From: Halegenticoccus tardaugens
Lineage (GTDB): Archaea > Halobacteriota > Halobacteria > Halobacteriales > Haloferacaceae
NCBI RefSeq assembly: GCF_004116405.1
Contig: NZ_SDIC01000005.1
Location: forward strand, 357,580 to 421,579
Direction: 5' to 3'
DNA length: 64,000 nucleotides
The translations under genes and the position numbers were made by a program. Below the pieces are notes generated by a model that saw only the letters and a program-made list of their open reading frames with translations, ran no database searches and was not told the DNA's origin. This document shows positions 1-8,560 of the stretch, piece after piece. Every line of letters begins with the position of its first letter. Positions within the stretch are counted from its first letter, which is position 1.

Positions 1-79
1 CTCGAAGAGGCGTGAGGATGTCCTTCGAAACGGACGACGATCATATCGCGCGATTCGATTTATCGTATTTCAGGCTGTC

Positions 80-1575
80 GTAAACTACACTCCCCTACTT
101 TGCTCGGTCTGACGACCTCGCTCGTTGAGGGTCGGTCTTTCGCGTGGACTCCCGTTCTATGCCACCGTCCGTGGTAGCAGAGGGGAGGTACTCCCCACTC
201 ACGTTCAGCGTCCCGCGATTTAAGCGCACGTCTACGGGTGCGCCTCCGTCGGCTGCGTTTTGCCTCCGACGGAGATACCGGAATCCGATGTTCTTCGCCG
301 TCGCAAAGTCGCTTCGCGACTTTGCTGCCCGTCAGATCGCGCGCGATCTGACGACCGCGTTGTAATCCGCGTGGTTCTGATACCCGCATTTCAAGCACTC
401 GAAGTGCTCCCCGTCGCGGTTGTCCTCATGAGTACAGCCGCACGTCGAACAGCGTTGAGACGTGTGGTCCGGTGGGACTTGTACGGCTTCGACGCCGTGC
501 TCTGCCGCCTTGTACTCAACGTATTGGAATAGCCGGCGGAACGCCCAGACGTGGCGCCACGTCGCCTGCGGGATGTTCTCGCGGGTGTGCGTTAGGTCCT
601 CGAAGGCGATGTGCGAACAGCCGTATTCGACGGCTTCCTCGATGAGTTCGTTCGCTACGCCGTGGAGGTATATTTCGAAGTGCCCATACTCCTTGCGACC
701 GACGCCTTCGATGGCTTCGTGTGCCGCACGCGTTCCTCGCTGTTGAAGCGAGCCACGGCGCTTCTCGTACTCTCGACGCCAGTGGTTGAACTCATCGGCA
801 GACCAAAACGTTCCAGTGGACGAAACGGCGATGTTGTTCACCCCGAGGTCCACACCGAGGACTGTTCTGTGCTCGGTATTGAATTCGGGGTCGTCGGTTT
901 CGGCTTTCCGCATCGAGGCATGAAGGAACTACTCACCATCCCGACGCTGTAGGGTCGCCATACGGAACTCGTAGTCCTCGTCATCGAGGTACGTTCGTGG
1001 ATGACGCTCAGAATCGTCGAGAAGGATGTAGTCGCACTCGACCCCTCCGTTGACGGTCGAAAGCGATACGTGGTCGCGGTGGAACGTCGCGCTTCGTTTG
1101 TCGTAGACCGCGCTCTCTGCGCATAAGTAGGGCTGCGACGTTCGTTCACCGCGTTGCAGTCTCGCCACACCGCTCTTGACGGCTTCGACCGCTCGGCGGA
1201 CTCCTTTCTGCACGAGGTTCGCGGTAAGGTCGGTTTCGTCCCGTAGTTGGTCGTACAACGCACGTTCTGCTTTGGCCTTCGAGGTAACGTGGTATCCGTC
1301 GTCGCCGTGCCAACACCATTCGCTCGCGGTGTTCGCACAGTGTTTGAATTGCTCGACCGTCTCACGGAGGGACGCATCGGCGTCTTGAGGCACGTCGAGC
1401 TTGATTATGGCGGTACGACGGTATTCCACGACGTTTCACACAGCGTGTCGGTGTTACTTAATGTTCGGGAGTGGGGCTGCTTAAGAACGTAGTTCGTCAC
1501 GGAGTTGTCGGCTCCTCCCCTTCCTCAACGGAGTGAGCGAAGCGAACGGAGTAGAGAGGGGCCTCCGCCTCACAA
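80..1575 (-). mobile_element. IS1341-type TnpB element, copy 1
   Basis: The element spans the tnpB reading frame and its non-coding ends. The left end at about 1513-1562 is a GC-rich hairpin ending in CTTCCTCAACGGAG, also seen near 6300, 9110, 10640, 35825 and 55735. The right end, read on the minus strand, finishes near 80-115 with a GGGGAGTGTAGTTTAC-like end that resembles the GGGGTAGTTCAC end of copies 2 and 3. The roughly 230 bases between the tnpB stop and the right end are structured and would hold the omega RNA (guide RNA scaffold), as is known for this family. Boundaries are estimates. No tnpA is present, as usual for IS1341-type elements. Confidence 0.7.
332..1429 (-). pseudogene. 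tnpB: TnpB RNA-guided nuclease gene interrupted by one in-frame amber codon
   Basis: Two minus-strand frames, 929-1429 and 332-913, lie in the same phase and are separated only by a TAG at 929-931, so the original gene encoded about 365 residues. The break falls in a GE-stop-FLHA context. Homologous TnpBs, including the one at 4849-6078, have GEWF here, so a TGG to TAG change is the simplest explanation. The rest is well preserved: RuvC-I Asp in GVDLGVNN, RuvC-II Glu in AFEDL, a CxxC...CxxC zinc ribbon, and RuvC-III Asp in NHADYNA. Good conservation after the stop suggests a recent mutation. A split protein through internal restart at 913 is possible but unlikely to be functional. Confidence 0.85.
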
Positions 1576-1635
1576 TTTAGGTGAGTTTCTACACGGGCCG
1601 TTTATCGAACGCTCCATCTCACTTCTGTCTCAGAC

Positions 1636-2012
1636 ACACCACCGATACAAGTGAATGAGAGGATACAGGCCGCGAAAGCGCGATTTCCGGCCGATTCGTG
1701 CTGTCGGACACACCATCGTTGCAAGTGAATGATGTTTATCGGAACAATAGTTTTTCCGGGAAAGTGGAATGAAACGATTCCGAGGAGACTTGAACGAGTT
1801 ACGTGATAGTCTCCCACGACTACAGTCGTGGGCTTTCTCCTCGAATCTCTGTAAACACCTCAATGAGGAACCTCACAATCTCGATGGGATACGAGGCGAC
1901 GAGGTGCGGACTACATCGCGCACGGCCGAAGCGGTCGGTAACAACTACGCGACGTGCCCCCAGTGGTGAGGGGGCGAGAAACGATCGGAGAGACACCACT
2001 CGTGCAAGTGAA
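1636..2012 (+). repeat. Three 20-bp origin repeats downstream of orc
   Basis: Direct copies of consensus ACACCACYGTTGCAAGTGAA lie at 1636-1655, 1710-1729 and 1993-2012. All point in the same direction, towards orc. The right half (CAAGTGAA) is invariant and the centre varies. The same repeat returns upstream of orc (3523-4133), mostly inverted. This fits origin recognition boxes bound by the adjacent Orc1/Cdc6. The sequence differs from the classic G-string haloarchaeal box, so its role is an inference. Confidence 0.75.
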
Positions 2013-2048
2013 AGACGATTCCCGACCGGAATGCCAATTCGTGAGGTG

Positions 2049-3287
2049 TCACGCGACATCGTTTCGCCGCGCGGTGGCTCGGATCTCGTCGAGGACGGAA
2101 GTCAGCGACAGAACGTCCGAGAGCGCGGTCAGCGCGCTGGAGAAGGGGACGTCTAACGCGTAGCTGTAGTAATTTCCGCGAGAGCCGCTACGGTTTTCCT
2201 CGGCGGAGAGGATACCTAACATGCGGAGGTCCGAGAGGTGATTGTGCACGGAGCGCTGGGCCAGCGGATCGACGCCGGCGGATTCACAGAGTCTGACGTA
2301 CTCCTGATAGACGTTACGCATCCTGCACGGAGTCTCTCGGCTGGCGGCTTTCGAAACAACCGCCAGCAGCGCGAAGTGGCCGTTGACGGTGAGTTCGCGC
2401 ATCCCCTCAACGACGCGCTCCTGTTCGAGTTTGTCCTGTGCGATCTCGACGTGTTTGTCCGTGATGGTTTCGTCGTCCCGATTCTCCGCGTGTTCGCCGG
2501 CGAGGCGGAGGAGGTCGAGCGCCTGTCGCGCGCTGCCGCTGTCTTTCGCCGCGAGGGCGGCGCAGAGTTTGAGCACGCTGTCTTCGACCGCGCCGTCGGC
2601 GAGCGCGACCTCGGAACGCGACCGCAGGATATTTTCGAGTTCGGGGGCGTCGTAGGGCGGAAAGTGCAACTCGCGCTCGCAGAGAGTGTCCTGGACGCGC
2701 GGATCAAGCCGGTCGCGGAATTTGAAGTCGTTGCTGATGCCGATGAGACCGACTTTGGCTTGTTCGAGTTTTCCATTCGCACGGGCGCGTGGAAGTTCGT
2801 AGAGTAGTTCGTCCCGAGAGCCGATCGAATCGACTTCGTCGAGCATTAACAGCACGGTGCCGCCGAGCTTTTCCAGTTCGGCATAGAGCTTCTTGAAGAC
2901 CGTCTGTTGCGGATATCCTGTCGAACTGATTTCCGCGCCAGTCGGGCGGAGTTCGTTCACGAGTTCAACCGCGACCTGGTACGACGAGTTGAGCGTTTTG
3001 CAGTTTACCGAAACGACGTTCAGATCGACGTCGTCGTAGGTCGCGATGTCCTCCAAAAGCATGTCGAGGAGATACTCGGTGACCGCGGTCTTCCCCACGC
3101 CCGTGTTTCCGTAGAGAAAGATGTTGTTCGGTTCCCATCCATCGACCACGGGTTGGAGAGCGTCCATGTACTCGTCGATCTCCTCGTCTCGTTCCTGAAT
3201 GCGCTCGGGTTGATAAGACTCACTGAGGGCGTCTTTGTTTGTGAAGATGTTCTGTTTCCGCTCGAACCGGCGCATGTATCGGAGCAC
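2049..3287 (-). CDS. orc: Orc1/Cdc6-type replication initiator
   Basis: The 412-residue protein is an AAA+ ATPase of the archaeal Orc1/Cdc6 family, which binds origin boxes and loads the MCM helicase. Walker A is GNTGVGKTA at residues 60-68 and Walker B is LLMLDEVDS at about 146-154. The C-terminal 120 residues form the winged-helix DNA-binding domain, including a segment on meiosis-like repeats of Arg and Leu typical of the family. Length matches the family. It starts with ATG at 3287, about 130 bp from the palindrome at 3421. Nine identical-type repeats flank it, so it probably recognises these rather than a chromosomal origin. Haloarchaea often carry many Orc paralogues on plasmids; the gene number of this paralogue cannot be assigned. 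Confidence 0.95.
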   Translation of the reverse strand: MLRYMRRFERKQNIFTNKDALSESYQPERIQERDEEIDEYMDALQPVVDGWEPNNIFLYGNTGVGKTAVTEYLLDMLLEDIATYDDVDLNVVSVNCKTLNSSYQVAVELVNELRPTGAEISSTGYPQQTVFKKLYAELEKLGGTVLLMLDEVDSIGSRDELLYELPRARANGKLEQAKVGLIGISNDFKFRDRLDPRVQDTLCERELHFPPYDAPELENILRSRSEVALADGAVEDSVLKLCAALAAKDSGSARQALDLLRLAGEHAENRDDETITDKHVEIAQDKLEQERVVEGMRELTVNGHFALLAVVSKAASRETPCRMRNVYQEYVRLCESAGVDPLAQRSVHNHLSDLRMLGILSAEENRSGSRGNYYSYALDVPFSSALTALSDVLSLTSVLDEIRATARRNDVA

Positions 3288-3522
3288 TCTCGGCGAATCA
3301 TTATAAAACCACCGTTACAACTGATTCAAGTGATTCAGGTGAAGGTAGATTGGACGCTCGCTTTTGACTGAATGTCGTTGTTGGTGGTTTGTATCTGTCG
3401 TACCGGTACGATCACTATACGTTGATCAGCACGCACGTGCTGATCAACACACATATCTTATACACATGTGTGTATGTGTGTATGTGTGTGTGTCATCTCT
3501 ATAAGTCACCGTCTACACACAC
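3288..3522. other. orc upstream intergenic region with palindrome and TG tract
   Basis: No credible gene. It holds the orc promoter (AT-rich TTATAAAAC at about 3300-3308, read towards orc), the palindrome at 3421-3448 and an alternating purine-pyrimidine tract at 3462-3493. Confidence 0.6.
3421..3448. repeat. Perfect 13-bp-arm palindrome upstream of orc
   Basis: Arms GTTGATCAGCACG and CGTGCTGATCAAC are separated by 2 nt (CA). It lies between orc and the inverted repeat array and is followed at 3462-3493 by a TG/TA alternating tract. It could be a dimer operator for orc autoregulation or part of the unwinding region; neither is shown. Confidence 0.8.
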
Positions 3523-4133
3523 ACACCACTGTTGCAAGTGAAGCGAGTGTGCGACTAGGGGGGAAGAGACTACCCCTGCACAATTACAACTAAAGAGTTG
3601 ACATACTTTCCGCGTTTTTCGGTCAGTTCGGATCAAAGGACGAACGATTTATCGCGCATCCAGGTATTGGTGCTTCGGTACGCTCGAAAGTGGCCGTCTC
3701 TACGAACTTGAACCGACATCCCTGGTATCTGACGAACGGGGGTGGGTTCGAGGAGCTTCACTCGCAACAGTGGTGTCTCTCTTTTATCCTGTTCCTTCCT
3801 CCATCTCTCTCGTTTTTTGTTCTAATCTCTCGGCGCGACAACGAGGGGCTACGCTGCGCGGAAAGTTCACCTACGAGTTGTGCGGCGACGTTCGCGTTTG
3901 GAACGGCGATAAACTCCCACCGATTTCCGATCTTCACTTGCAACAGTGGTGTCTGACGGTTGCGGAGGTCCCCTTCCTTTGAGCCTCGCTTCACTTGCAA
4001 CAGTGGTGTCTCTCTGCTCGTCTTCCCCCTCGAAGGTTTTTCGTATTCACTTGTAACGGTGGTGTGTCTGTACCATCGATTTGCGTCTCGGGTGTCGATC
4101 GACGGCTGCTCGGTTCACTTGCACCGATGGTGT
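3523..4133. repeat. Six 20-bp origin repeats upstream of orc
   Basis: One forward copy lies at 3523-3542. Five reverse copies (TTCACTTGCAACAGTGGTGT type) lie at 3757-3776, 3933-3952, 3990-4009, 4046-4065 and 4114-4133. The copies at 3933 and 3990 are identical. The forward copy and the first reverse copy face away across about 215 bp, giving the inverted layout usual for archaeal origins. No gene is credible inside 3543-4250; short frames here are crossed by the repeats. Confidence 0.8.
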
Positions 4134-4270
4134 CCGGGCGGGACGGCGTCCTACGTCGAATCAGACGCAAACTCTCGCCCTTCAGAGGAGATACACACCG
4201 TAACCACCGTTATCCATCCGTCGGTCGATGCACGGCCTGCTATTGGGTAGTGTTGAAGGATGAGGAATGA

Positions 4271-4620
4271 AGCGAACCTGTCCACGTTCTCACGGTGATC
4301 CAGCCTGACTTGGAGGGCGACACCGGGTCGCGAGTCGCCGGCGCGAGGTGCGAGCTCGGCGAGCTCACCGCCGTTGGGAGCGCCGCCGAGGTGCCGGTCG
4401 ACATCGAAACGCGTGTCAACCACAACGTGGCCTTCGGCATCGCACAGGGCGCGATCAAGATTCAGGTGAACGCCGTTTCCATAGTGTGGGACGCGACGCA
4501 GTCGTACAGCCGTGGGATCTTCGGGAGTATCATCGATCAGGTGCTCGACCAGACACGGCTTCCGGTGCTCATCTCGCGGCTCGACCACCCGGTCACCACC
4601 ACGAAGTTGGTCTTTGTACT
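4271..4620 (+). pseudogene. Fragment of an antiporter-linked universal-stress domain
   Basis: In one open plus-strand frame the residues run from a start-less EPVHVLTVIQPD through GSAAEVPVDIETRVNHNVAFGIAQGAI to GIFGSIIDQVLDQTRLPVLISRL. This matches the UspA-like regulatory domain found at the C-terminus of some haloarchaeal Na+/H+ antiporters: an IDQVLDQTRxPVLVSRL segment and a hydrophobic beta-strand pattern. There is no upstream membrane domain, and after about 4600 the frame turns into low-complexity Leu/Val residues. It is therefore an isolated remnant. The intact antiporter at 7262-8503 lacks such a domain, so this is a different gene. Confidence 0.5.
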
Positions 4621-4848
4621 GGTCGTTCTTGTTTTGGCGACGCTGGTCTTTGGTAGATTTCTGTTGCTGTTTTTCGTCACGGAGTTGCTGGGTGTTCTCG
4701 GTGATGTCTTCGAGGGTATCTGGTGATCGTCTTCGAAGCGGGTCTCTGTATACATCAACGAGACAGAGTCTCCGTTGTCCACACGTGCAGCAGGAACCGT
4801 GGTGTCCATTAGGGGCCGACAGCGATCAGTCCAGTGAACTACCCCGGC

Positions 4849-6078
4849 CTACTCGCTCACGGCTTGCGCCGTTCGCTCCGTGAGGCCGGAGCTTCCTGCT
4901 TCCATGACGCGCTTTGCAGGAACCGCAGTGGTTCCCGTAGGGAGCGCAGTCTCCACAGGCATTGAATCGGAGTAAACCACTCCTACTTGATCGAGGCCGC
5001 GAAAAAGGATGTTCAGTGCCGCGTTCGCGTCCCTATCCGCTGTGAAACCGCACGACGGGCAGGAGTGTTCACGGGCCCACAACGGTTTCTCGGTCGAAAC
5101 GCCACACTGCGAACACTCCTTGGTCGTTCCTCGCGGATCGACGGCGACGAAGTGCGTGCCTTCACGTTCGCACTTGTATTCGAGCATCCGAAGGAACGTG
5201 CCCCACGACGCCGACGCCCGGTTGCGACTGTTCGACGGAAGTTCCATCAGGCCCTTCGCGTCGAGGTCTTCGACGGCCACGAGGTCGTACTCCCGCGCGT
5301 AGTATGCGGACAGTCGGTGAAGGAAGTCCCGACGCTTTCGCTTCAAGTCGGTGTGGCGTTGGGCAACGACGCGCTGTTGGGTGCGGTAGTTCGCCGAGCC
5401 GTGTTCCTTCCGCGAGAGGTCGCGCTGTGCGCGTTCCAACCGCTCGCGTTCCTCAGAGAGATCGAGCGACCCGACCGAGAAGCCGTCCGAGTCGTGAGTG
5501 TACGACAGAATCCCCACGTCGATCCCGACGCACCGATCGGGATTCTCGGGTTTCGGTGGCGCGTCGTTCTCGGTTTCGATGCCGAGGACGGCGAACCACT
5601 CTCCGGTCGGTTCTTTCTTAACCGTGACCTGCTTGATCCTCGCACTGTCGGGTAGCTCACGGTGAAGCCGCACGGGTATTTCTCCGATCTTTGAGAGTCG
5701 TAGGACAGTTCGACCACTCGTGTTCTTGAGTTTGAAGCCGGACTGTCGATACGTGAACGATCGGTACTCGTTCGGCGCTTTCCACTTGAGCGACCCGACC
5801 TTTCGACCGTTCTCCTTCGCGTCTTTGAGCCGTGAGAGGTTGTCGTACAACCGCTCGACGGCGTTCTGAAGCGTTCGGGAGTAGAGGTCGGATAGATCGG
5901 ACCACCACTTCTTGATCGACGGGAGTTCGTTGACCTCGCCGTACTTCGTCGTCCCGTCAATGCGTTTGAGTCGGTGGAGGAAGTGGTTATACACTTGCCG
6001 GTACAGGTCGCGGTGTCGGTCTAACGTCCCACGGAGAGTGTCGGACGGATCGAGCCTGTACCGGTAGTTGTAGCGCAT
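4849..6078 (-). CDS. tnpB: TnpB, RNA-guided DNA endonuclease (IS605/IS1341 family)
   Basis: The 409-residue protein is full length and all catalytic positions are present: RuvC-I Asp187 in VGIDVGI, RuvC-II Glu270 in VAVEDL, RuvC-III Asp350 in DRDANAALN, and a zinc ribbon of two CxxC pairs near 322-343. The N-terminal helical domain starts MRYNYRYRLDP, typical for the family. The conserved GEW at 159-161 is intact here, unlike in copies 1 and 3. The ATG directly follows the TAG of a 40-residue RHH gene, so the two are co-translated. TnpB cuts DNA at targets specified by the omega RNA and promotes element retention. Confidence 0.93.
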   Translation of the reverse strand: MRYNYRYRLDPSDTLRGTLDRHRDLYRQVYNHFLHRLKRIDGTTKYGEVNELPSIKKWWSDLSDLYSRTLQNAVERLYDNLSRLKDAKENGRKVGSLKWKAPNEYRSFTYRQSGFKLKNTSGRTVLRLSKIGEIPVRLHRELPDSARIKQVTVKKEPTGEWFAVLGIETENDAPPKPENPDRCVGIDVGILSYTHDSDGFSVGSLDLSEERERLERAQRDLSRKEHGSANYRTQQRVVAQRHTDLKRKRRDFLHRLSAYYAREYDLVAVEDLDAKGLMELPSNSRNRASASWGTFLRMLEYKCEREGTHFVAVDPRGTTKECSQCGVSTEKPLWAREHSCPSCGFTADRDANAALNILFRGLDQVGVVYSDSMPVETALPTGTTAVPAKRVMEAGSSGLTERTAQAVSE

Positions 6079-6201
6079 CTACGATCGTTCTTCTATGAGA
6101 TCGTCCAGTTTATCTTGGACGAATCGGGAGAGATTTAGGTAGTTCTCTTGAATCCACTCCTCTTGGTCGTCGCGGATCGAGATGTTCTTGCGCTTTGCCA
6201 C
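6079..6201 (-). CDS. Small ribbon-helix-helix protein upstream of tnpB
   Basis: A 40-codon gene starting GTG at 6201 and ending TAG immediately before the tnpB ATG. The peptide begins VAKRKNISIRDDQ and continues through WIQENYLNLSRFVQDKL, a short beta strand followed by two helices, the pattern of MetJ/Arc (RHH) DNA-binding proteins. The zero-gap junction with tnpB suggests translational coupling. A regulator of the tnpB operon is the natural reading. The start is chosen because the frame upstream has no ATG and the GTG begins the conserved strand. Confidence 0.7.
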   Translation of the reverse strand: MAKRKNISIRDDQEEWIQENYLNLSRFVQDKLDDLIEERS

Positions 6202-6351
6202 ACTACAAGTTACACACGTTGTGTGTCTAAGTGTTGCGGAACGTGGGCCTGTGGTTCTGCTACCGAATACGTATGAAAACTGTGCGGCGCTGTATCCCCT
6301 CCCTGCTCGCGCCTTCGGCGCTCGCTAAGGAAGGGGTCTTAGCGCCTCAAT

Positions 6352-6546
6352 TCAGATATAATACTGCGAATGTTCGTCACGTCTCATCAGTACTTCGCGC
6401 TTTTCGGGGACATACACGGTCTCGTAATCCTTGCTTGCAAATTGTGTTACAGCGTCCCATGATGGATCTTCCTCACGCCTGAGAGGGCATGGCCTCCCAC
6501 CATAGGATATTGGCCACCCATCGCCAGTCTTCAATTCCTCTGACAT
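6352..6546 (-). CDS. Small acidic hypothetical protein, 3' end next to IS left end
   Basis: A 64-residue frame starting MSEELKTGDGWP. I do not recognise it. Composition is haloarchaeal (acidic, few Lys). Its TGA stop sits about 7 bp from the left end of the TnpB element, so the original gene may have been longer and cut by the insertion. Confidence 0.4.
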   Translation of the reverse strand: MSEELKTGDGWPISYGGRPCPLRREEDPSWDAVTQFASKDYETVYVPEKREVLMRRDEHSQYYI

Positions 6547-6554
6547 GGAATCGA

Positions 6555-6592
6555 GCGCATGCCCGCGTCTTCAGGCGCGGGTGGATGTCAAT
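6555..6592 (+). repeat. Solitary TnpB-element end hairpin
   Basis: Stem CCCGCG (6562-6567) and CGCGGG (6576-6581) followed by GGATGTCA. This is the hairpin-plus-GATGTCA right end used by the second TnpB family in this window (for example at 16903-16945 and 57935-57960). No tnpB of that family is attached. It directly abuts the point where the GGGP synthase relic loses its N-terminal part. Confidence 0.6.
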
Positions 6593-6594
6593 AG

Positions 6595-7140
6595 GGTATC
6601 CCCATCTACCTTGAATCAACGTATCGTCCCACCGAGCTCCCGGACGACCGATTTACGGGCTATCTGATCCCGATTGTGTTGAACGCAGGCGATGCCGCCT
6701 AGATCACAGACACGCACACAACATGGGCCCGCACCGCGGACACCATCGATTGAGAGCACACTCACACCGCAGCCAGCATCGTGCTCACTCTTGCGCCCGT
6801 CGTCTCGACGGTGACGCAAGCCTCGTGTGATCTCACCACCGCAGAGGTTGCCACTTACGCATAGGTCGCCGCACAGCTCCTCGGCCAGGAGGTCGTCTCT
6901 CTCGAATATTCCGGGACCTTCGTTGAGACGGACCTCGTCGCTACAGTGCGAAATGCACTGTCTTCGGCGACGCTCTTCTACGGAGGCGGGATCCACGAGT
7001 ATGACTCAGCATCCGAGATGGCAACGGTTGCGGACACGGTCGGTGTCGATGGCCTCGTCCATGAGCACGGTATCACAGCACTCAAAGAGACGGTCCACGG
7101 AGCACACGACGCACAGCAGCACGTGAAGTCGTCCACCTAA
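6595..7140 (+). pseudogene. Dead copy of geranylgeranylglyceryl phosphate synthase
   Basis: One continuous plus-strand phase reads PIYLESTYRP, then GYLIPIVLNAGDAA, LEYSGTF and ATLFYGGGIHEYDSA, followed by VADTVGVDGLVHEHG. These are the phosphate-binding and TIM-barrel motifs of haloarchaeal GGGP synthase (PcrB family), the enzyme making the first ether bond of archaeal lipids. Three in-frame stops interrupt it: TAG after NAGDAA, TGA after RTADTID and TAG after VATYA. The first two sit where functional enzymes have Trp. About 70 N-terminal residues are missing and replaced by the hairpin at 6555. An intact copy must exist elsewhere since the enzyme is essential. Confidence 0.8.
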
Positions 7141-7261
7141 CTGACCCAACTCCCCTGACCGCGACCCACATCGAATTTCGGCATGTCTAGTACTCCTATC
7201 GCAGAGACGATCGTCGTCGGCAGAGACGCTATTCATTGGAACTGCGTTCCTGCGATTGTTC

Positions 7262-8503
7262 TCAAGAGCTATCAGGTTCTTTTGTCTGAACTACCCCGAG
7301 TGTTGTAGCGATCTGTCGTGCGAAACCCGCCTCAATGACGATCGTTGCGAGAATAACGAGAAAGACTGTCCCGAGCAAGAGATCCGCACCTGCTGGATCT
7401 GTGGGGGGCGCTCCTGTCTGGAGACGGATTGCAAACAGGGTCGCAACTGACGCGGGAATGATTCCCCGCGGCCCAACAAAACTCATGAACAGTCGTTCAC
7501 GAACTGTGAACCCACTATCGATCGTTGAGACGAAGACAAGCAGCGGGCGGAGTAGAAGCATTAATACCGCGACGACTGCGAGTCCAGCGACACCAAGTGC
7601 GAGCAGTTCGGAGAACTCAAGTAACGCCGCGAGCGTGATGAAGACGAATGAGAGAACGAGGACGGTTACATCTCGCTTGAATCGGCTGATGGTGTTTCGA
7701 TAAGGGATGTCGAGGTTTCCGAGGGTGAATCCTGCAGTGGCTGCTGCTGCGATACCGGCTTCTGAGAACACCGAATCCGCGATTGCAAATGCGATGATGG
7801 CACTGGCCAATGCGAGCAACCGGGCTATCTGTGGTGCAGCGTCAGACGGAAAATTAACGTGGGTAAGCAAATACCAGGCAACGCCCGCGATCGTGAGCCC
7901 TATGAGGATACCGAGTACGAGACGTTCGAAGAAAAGAAGGACATATCCTTCCGGAGAGAGCTCCTGAGCGGTCATTGCTTTGAAGAGAACGATCGCGAGG
8001 ATTGTGGCGGTGATGTCATTGACGATTCCCTCGGTCTCAAGGGTCACTGCGACTTTTTCGCGGACGGGAACTACGGCGAGAATCGGCGTGATGACTGTTG
8101 GACCGGTTGCGACCAAGAGCGCACCAATGAGAAACGCAATATCCCAATCTGCGCCGAGCAGGAGACGAACAGTCAGGGCTGTTCCAACGAATGCCAGTGC
8201 TGCACCGATCGTGATCAACTGAATGACCGCCTTTGGTGCGCGCCGAACCAGGTCGAATTCGAGGCGAAACGATCCTTCAAAGACGATGATGGCGACGCTC
8301 ATGCCGACGATAGTAGAGAGAGTTTCCCCAAACGTGTCAGAGGTAATCAGACCGAGTCCATCGGGGCCGATGGCAATGCCCGCAACAATGAGGAACAGCA
8401 CACTCGGAATCCGATACTTTGCGGCGAGAAACTGGGCTGTAAAACCCAGCCCAACAATGGCCGCAACGAGTGTAATGAGGTCAAGGTCAATGTGGATTGA
8501 CAT
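7262..8503 (-). CDS. Cation/proton antiporter, CPA1/NhaP-like
   Basis: A polytopic membrane protein of about 413 residues with roughly 12 hydrophobic segments. ATGPTVITPIL and EGIVNDITATI are the paired discontinuous-helix motifs of CPA1 Na+/H+ exchangers; the ND pair carries the ion-binding Asp. FVGPRGIIPAS is the third family motif. It would exchange Na+ or K+ for protons across the cytoplasmic membrane. A longer frame begins at 8560, but the ATG at 8503 has a GGAGGT 11 bases upstream and starts just before the first helix, so it is preferred. The protein has no cytosolic regulatory domain. It stands alone between a pseudogene and a non-coding region. Confidence 0.88.
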   Translation of the reverse strand: MSIHIDLDLITLVAAIVGLGFTAQFLAAKYRIPSVLFLIVAGIAIGPDGLGLITSDTFGETLSTIVGMSVAIIVFEGSFRLEFDLVRRAPKAVIQLITIGAALAFVGTALTVRLLLGADWDIAFLIGALLVATGPTVITPILAVVPVREKVAVTLETEGIVNDITATILAIVLFKAMTAQELSPEGYVLLFFERLVLGILIGLTIAGVAWYLLTHVNFPSDAAPQIARLLALASAIIAFAIADSVFSEAGIAAAATAGFTLGNLDIPYRNTISRFKRDVTVLVLSFVFITLAALLEFSELLALGVAGLAVVAVLMLLLRPLLVFVSTIDSGFTVRERLFMSFVGPRGIIPASVATLFAIRLQTGAPPTDPAGADLLLGTVFLVILATIVIEAGFARQIATTLGVVQTKEPDSS

Positions 8504-8560
8504 TGTGCCACCGACCTCCCGGATTGCGACGTTCGGACCAGTACTGGTCTGCCGTTCCAA

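Larger units (their letters stand above)
1636..4133. other. Candidate replication origin (orc1/cdc6 with flanking repeats)
   Basis: The region combines the parts of a haloarchaeal origin: an orc1/cdc6 gene, nine copies of a 20-bp repeat on both sides of it (four forward, five reverse), a 28-bp perfect palindrome and an alternating TG/TA tract that could melt easily. The long upstream intergenic stretch (3288-4250) has no credible gene, which fits an origin. Orc genes usually sit next to the origin they serve. Activity cannot be seen from sequence. Confidence 0.7.
4838..6345 (-). mobile_element. IS1341-type TnpB element, copy 2 (intact)
   Basis: It contains tnpB and an upstream RHH gene. On the minus strand the right end closes near 4838-4905 with GGCCGGGGTAGTTCACT behind a GC-rich hairpin. 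The left end at about 6295-6345 carries the same hairpin family as copy 1 (CTTCCTTAGCGAGCG). The relic at 10622-11045 has near-matching ends without tnpB. Guide RNA would read on the minus strand out of the right end into the bases below 4838. Confidence 0.7.

Noticed and set aside
1636..4133. The 20-bp repeats as a CRISPR array.
   Set aside because: Spacing is irregular (30 to over 1,000 bp), both orientations occur and the repeat is palindrome-free. No cas genes.
4295..4726. A complete 143-residue protein.
   Set aside because: No upstream start or membrane domain, and the tail is low-complexity Leu/Val. Kept only as a pseudogene fragment.
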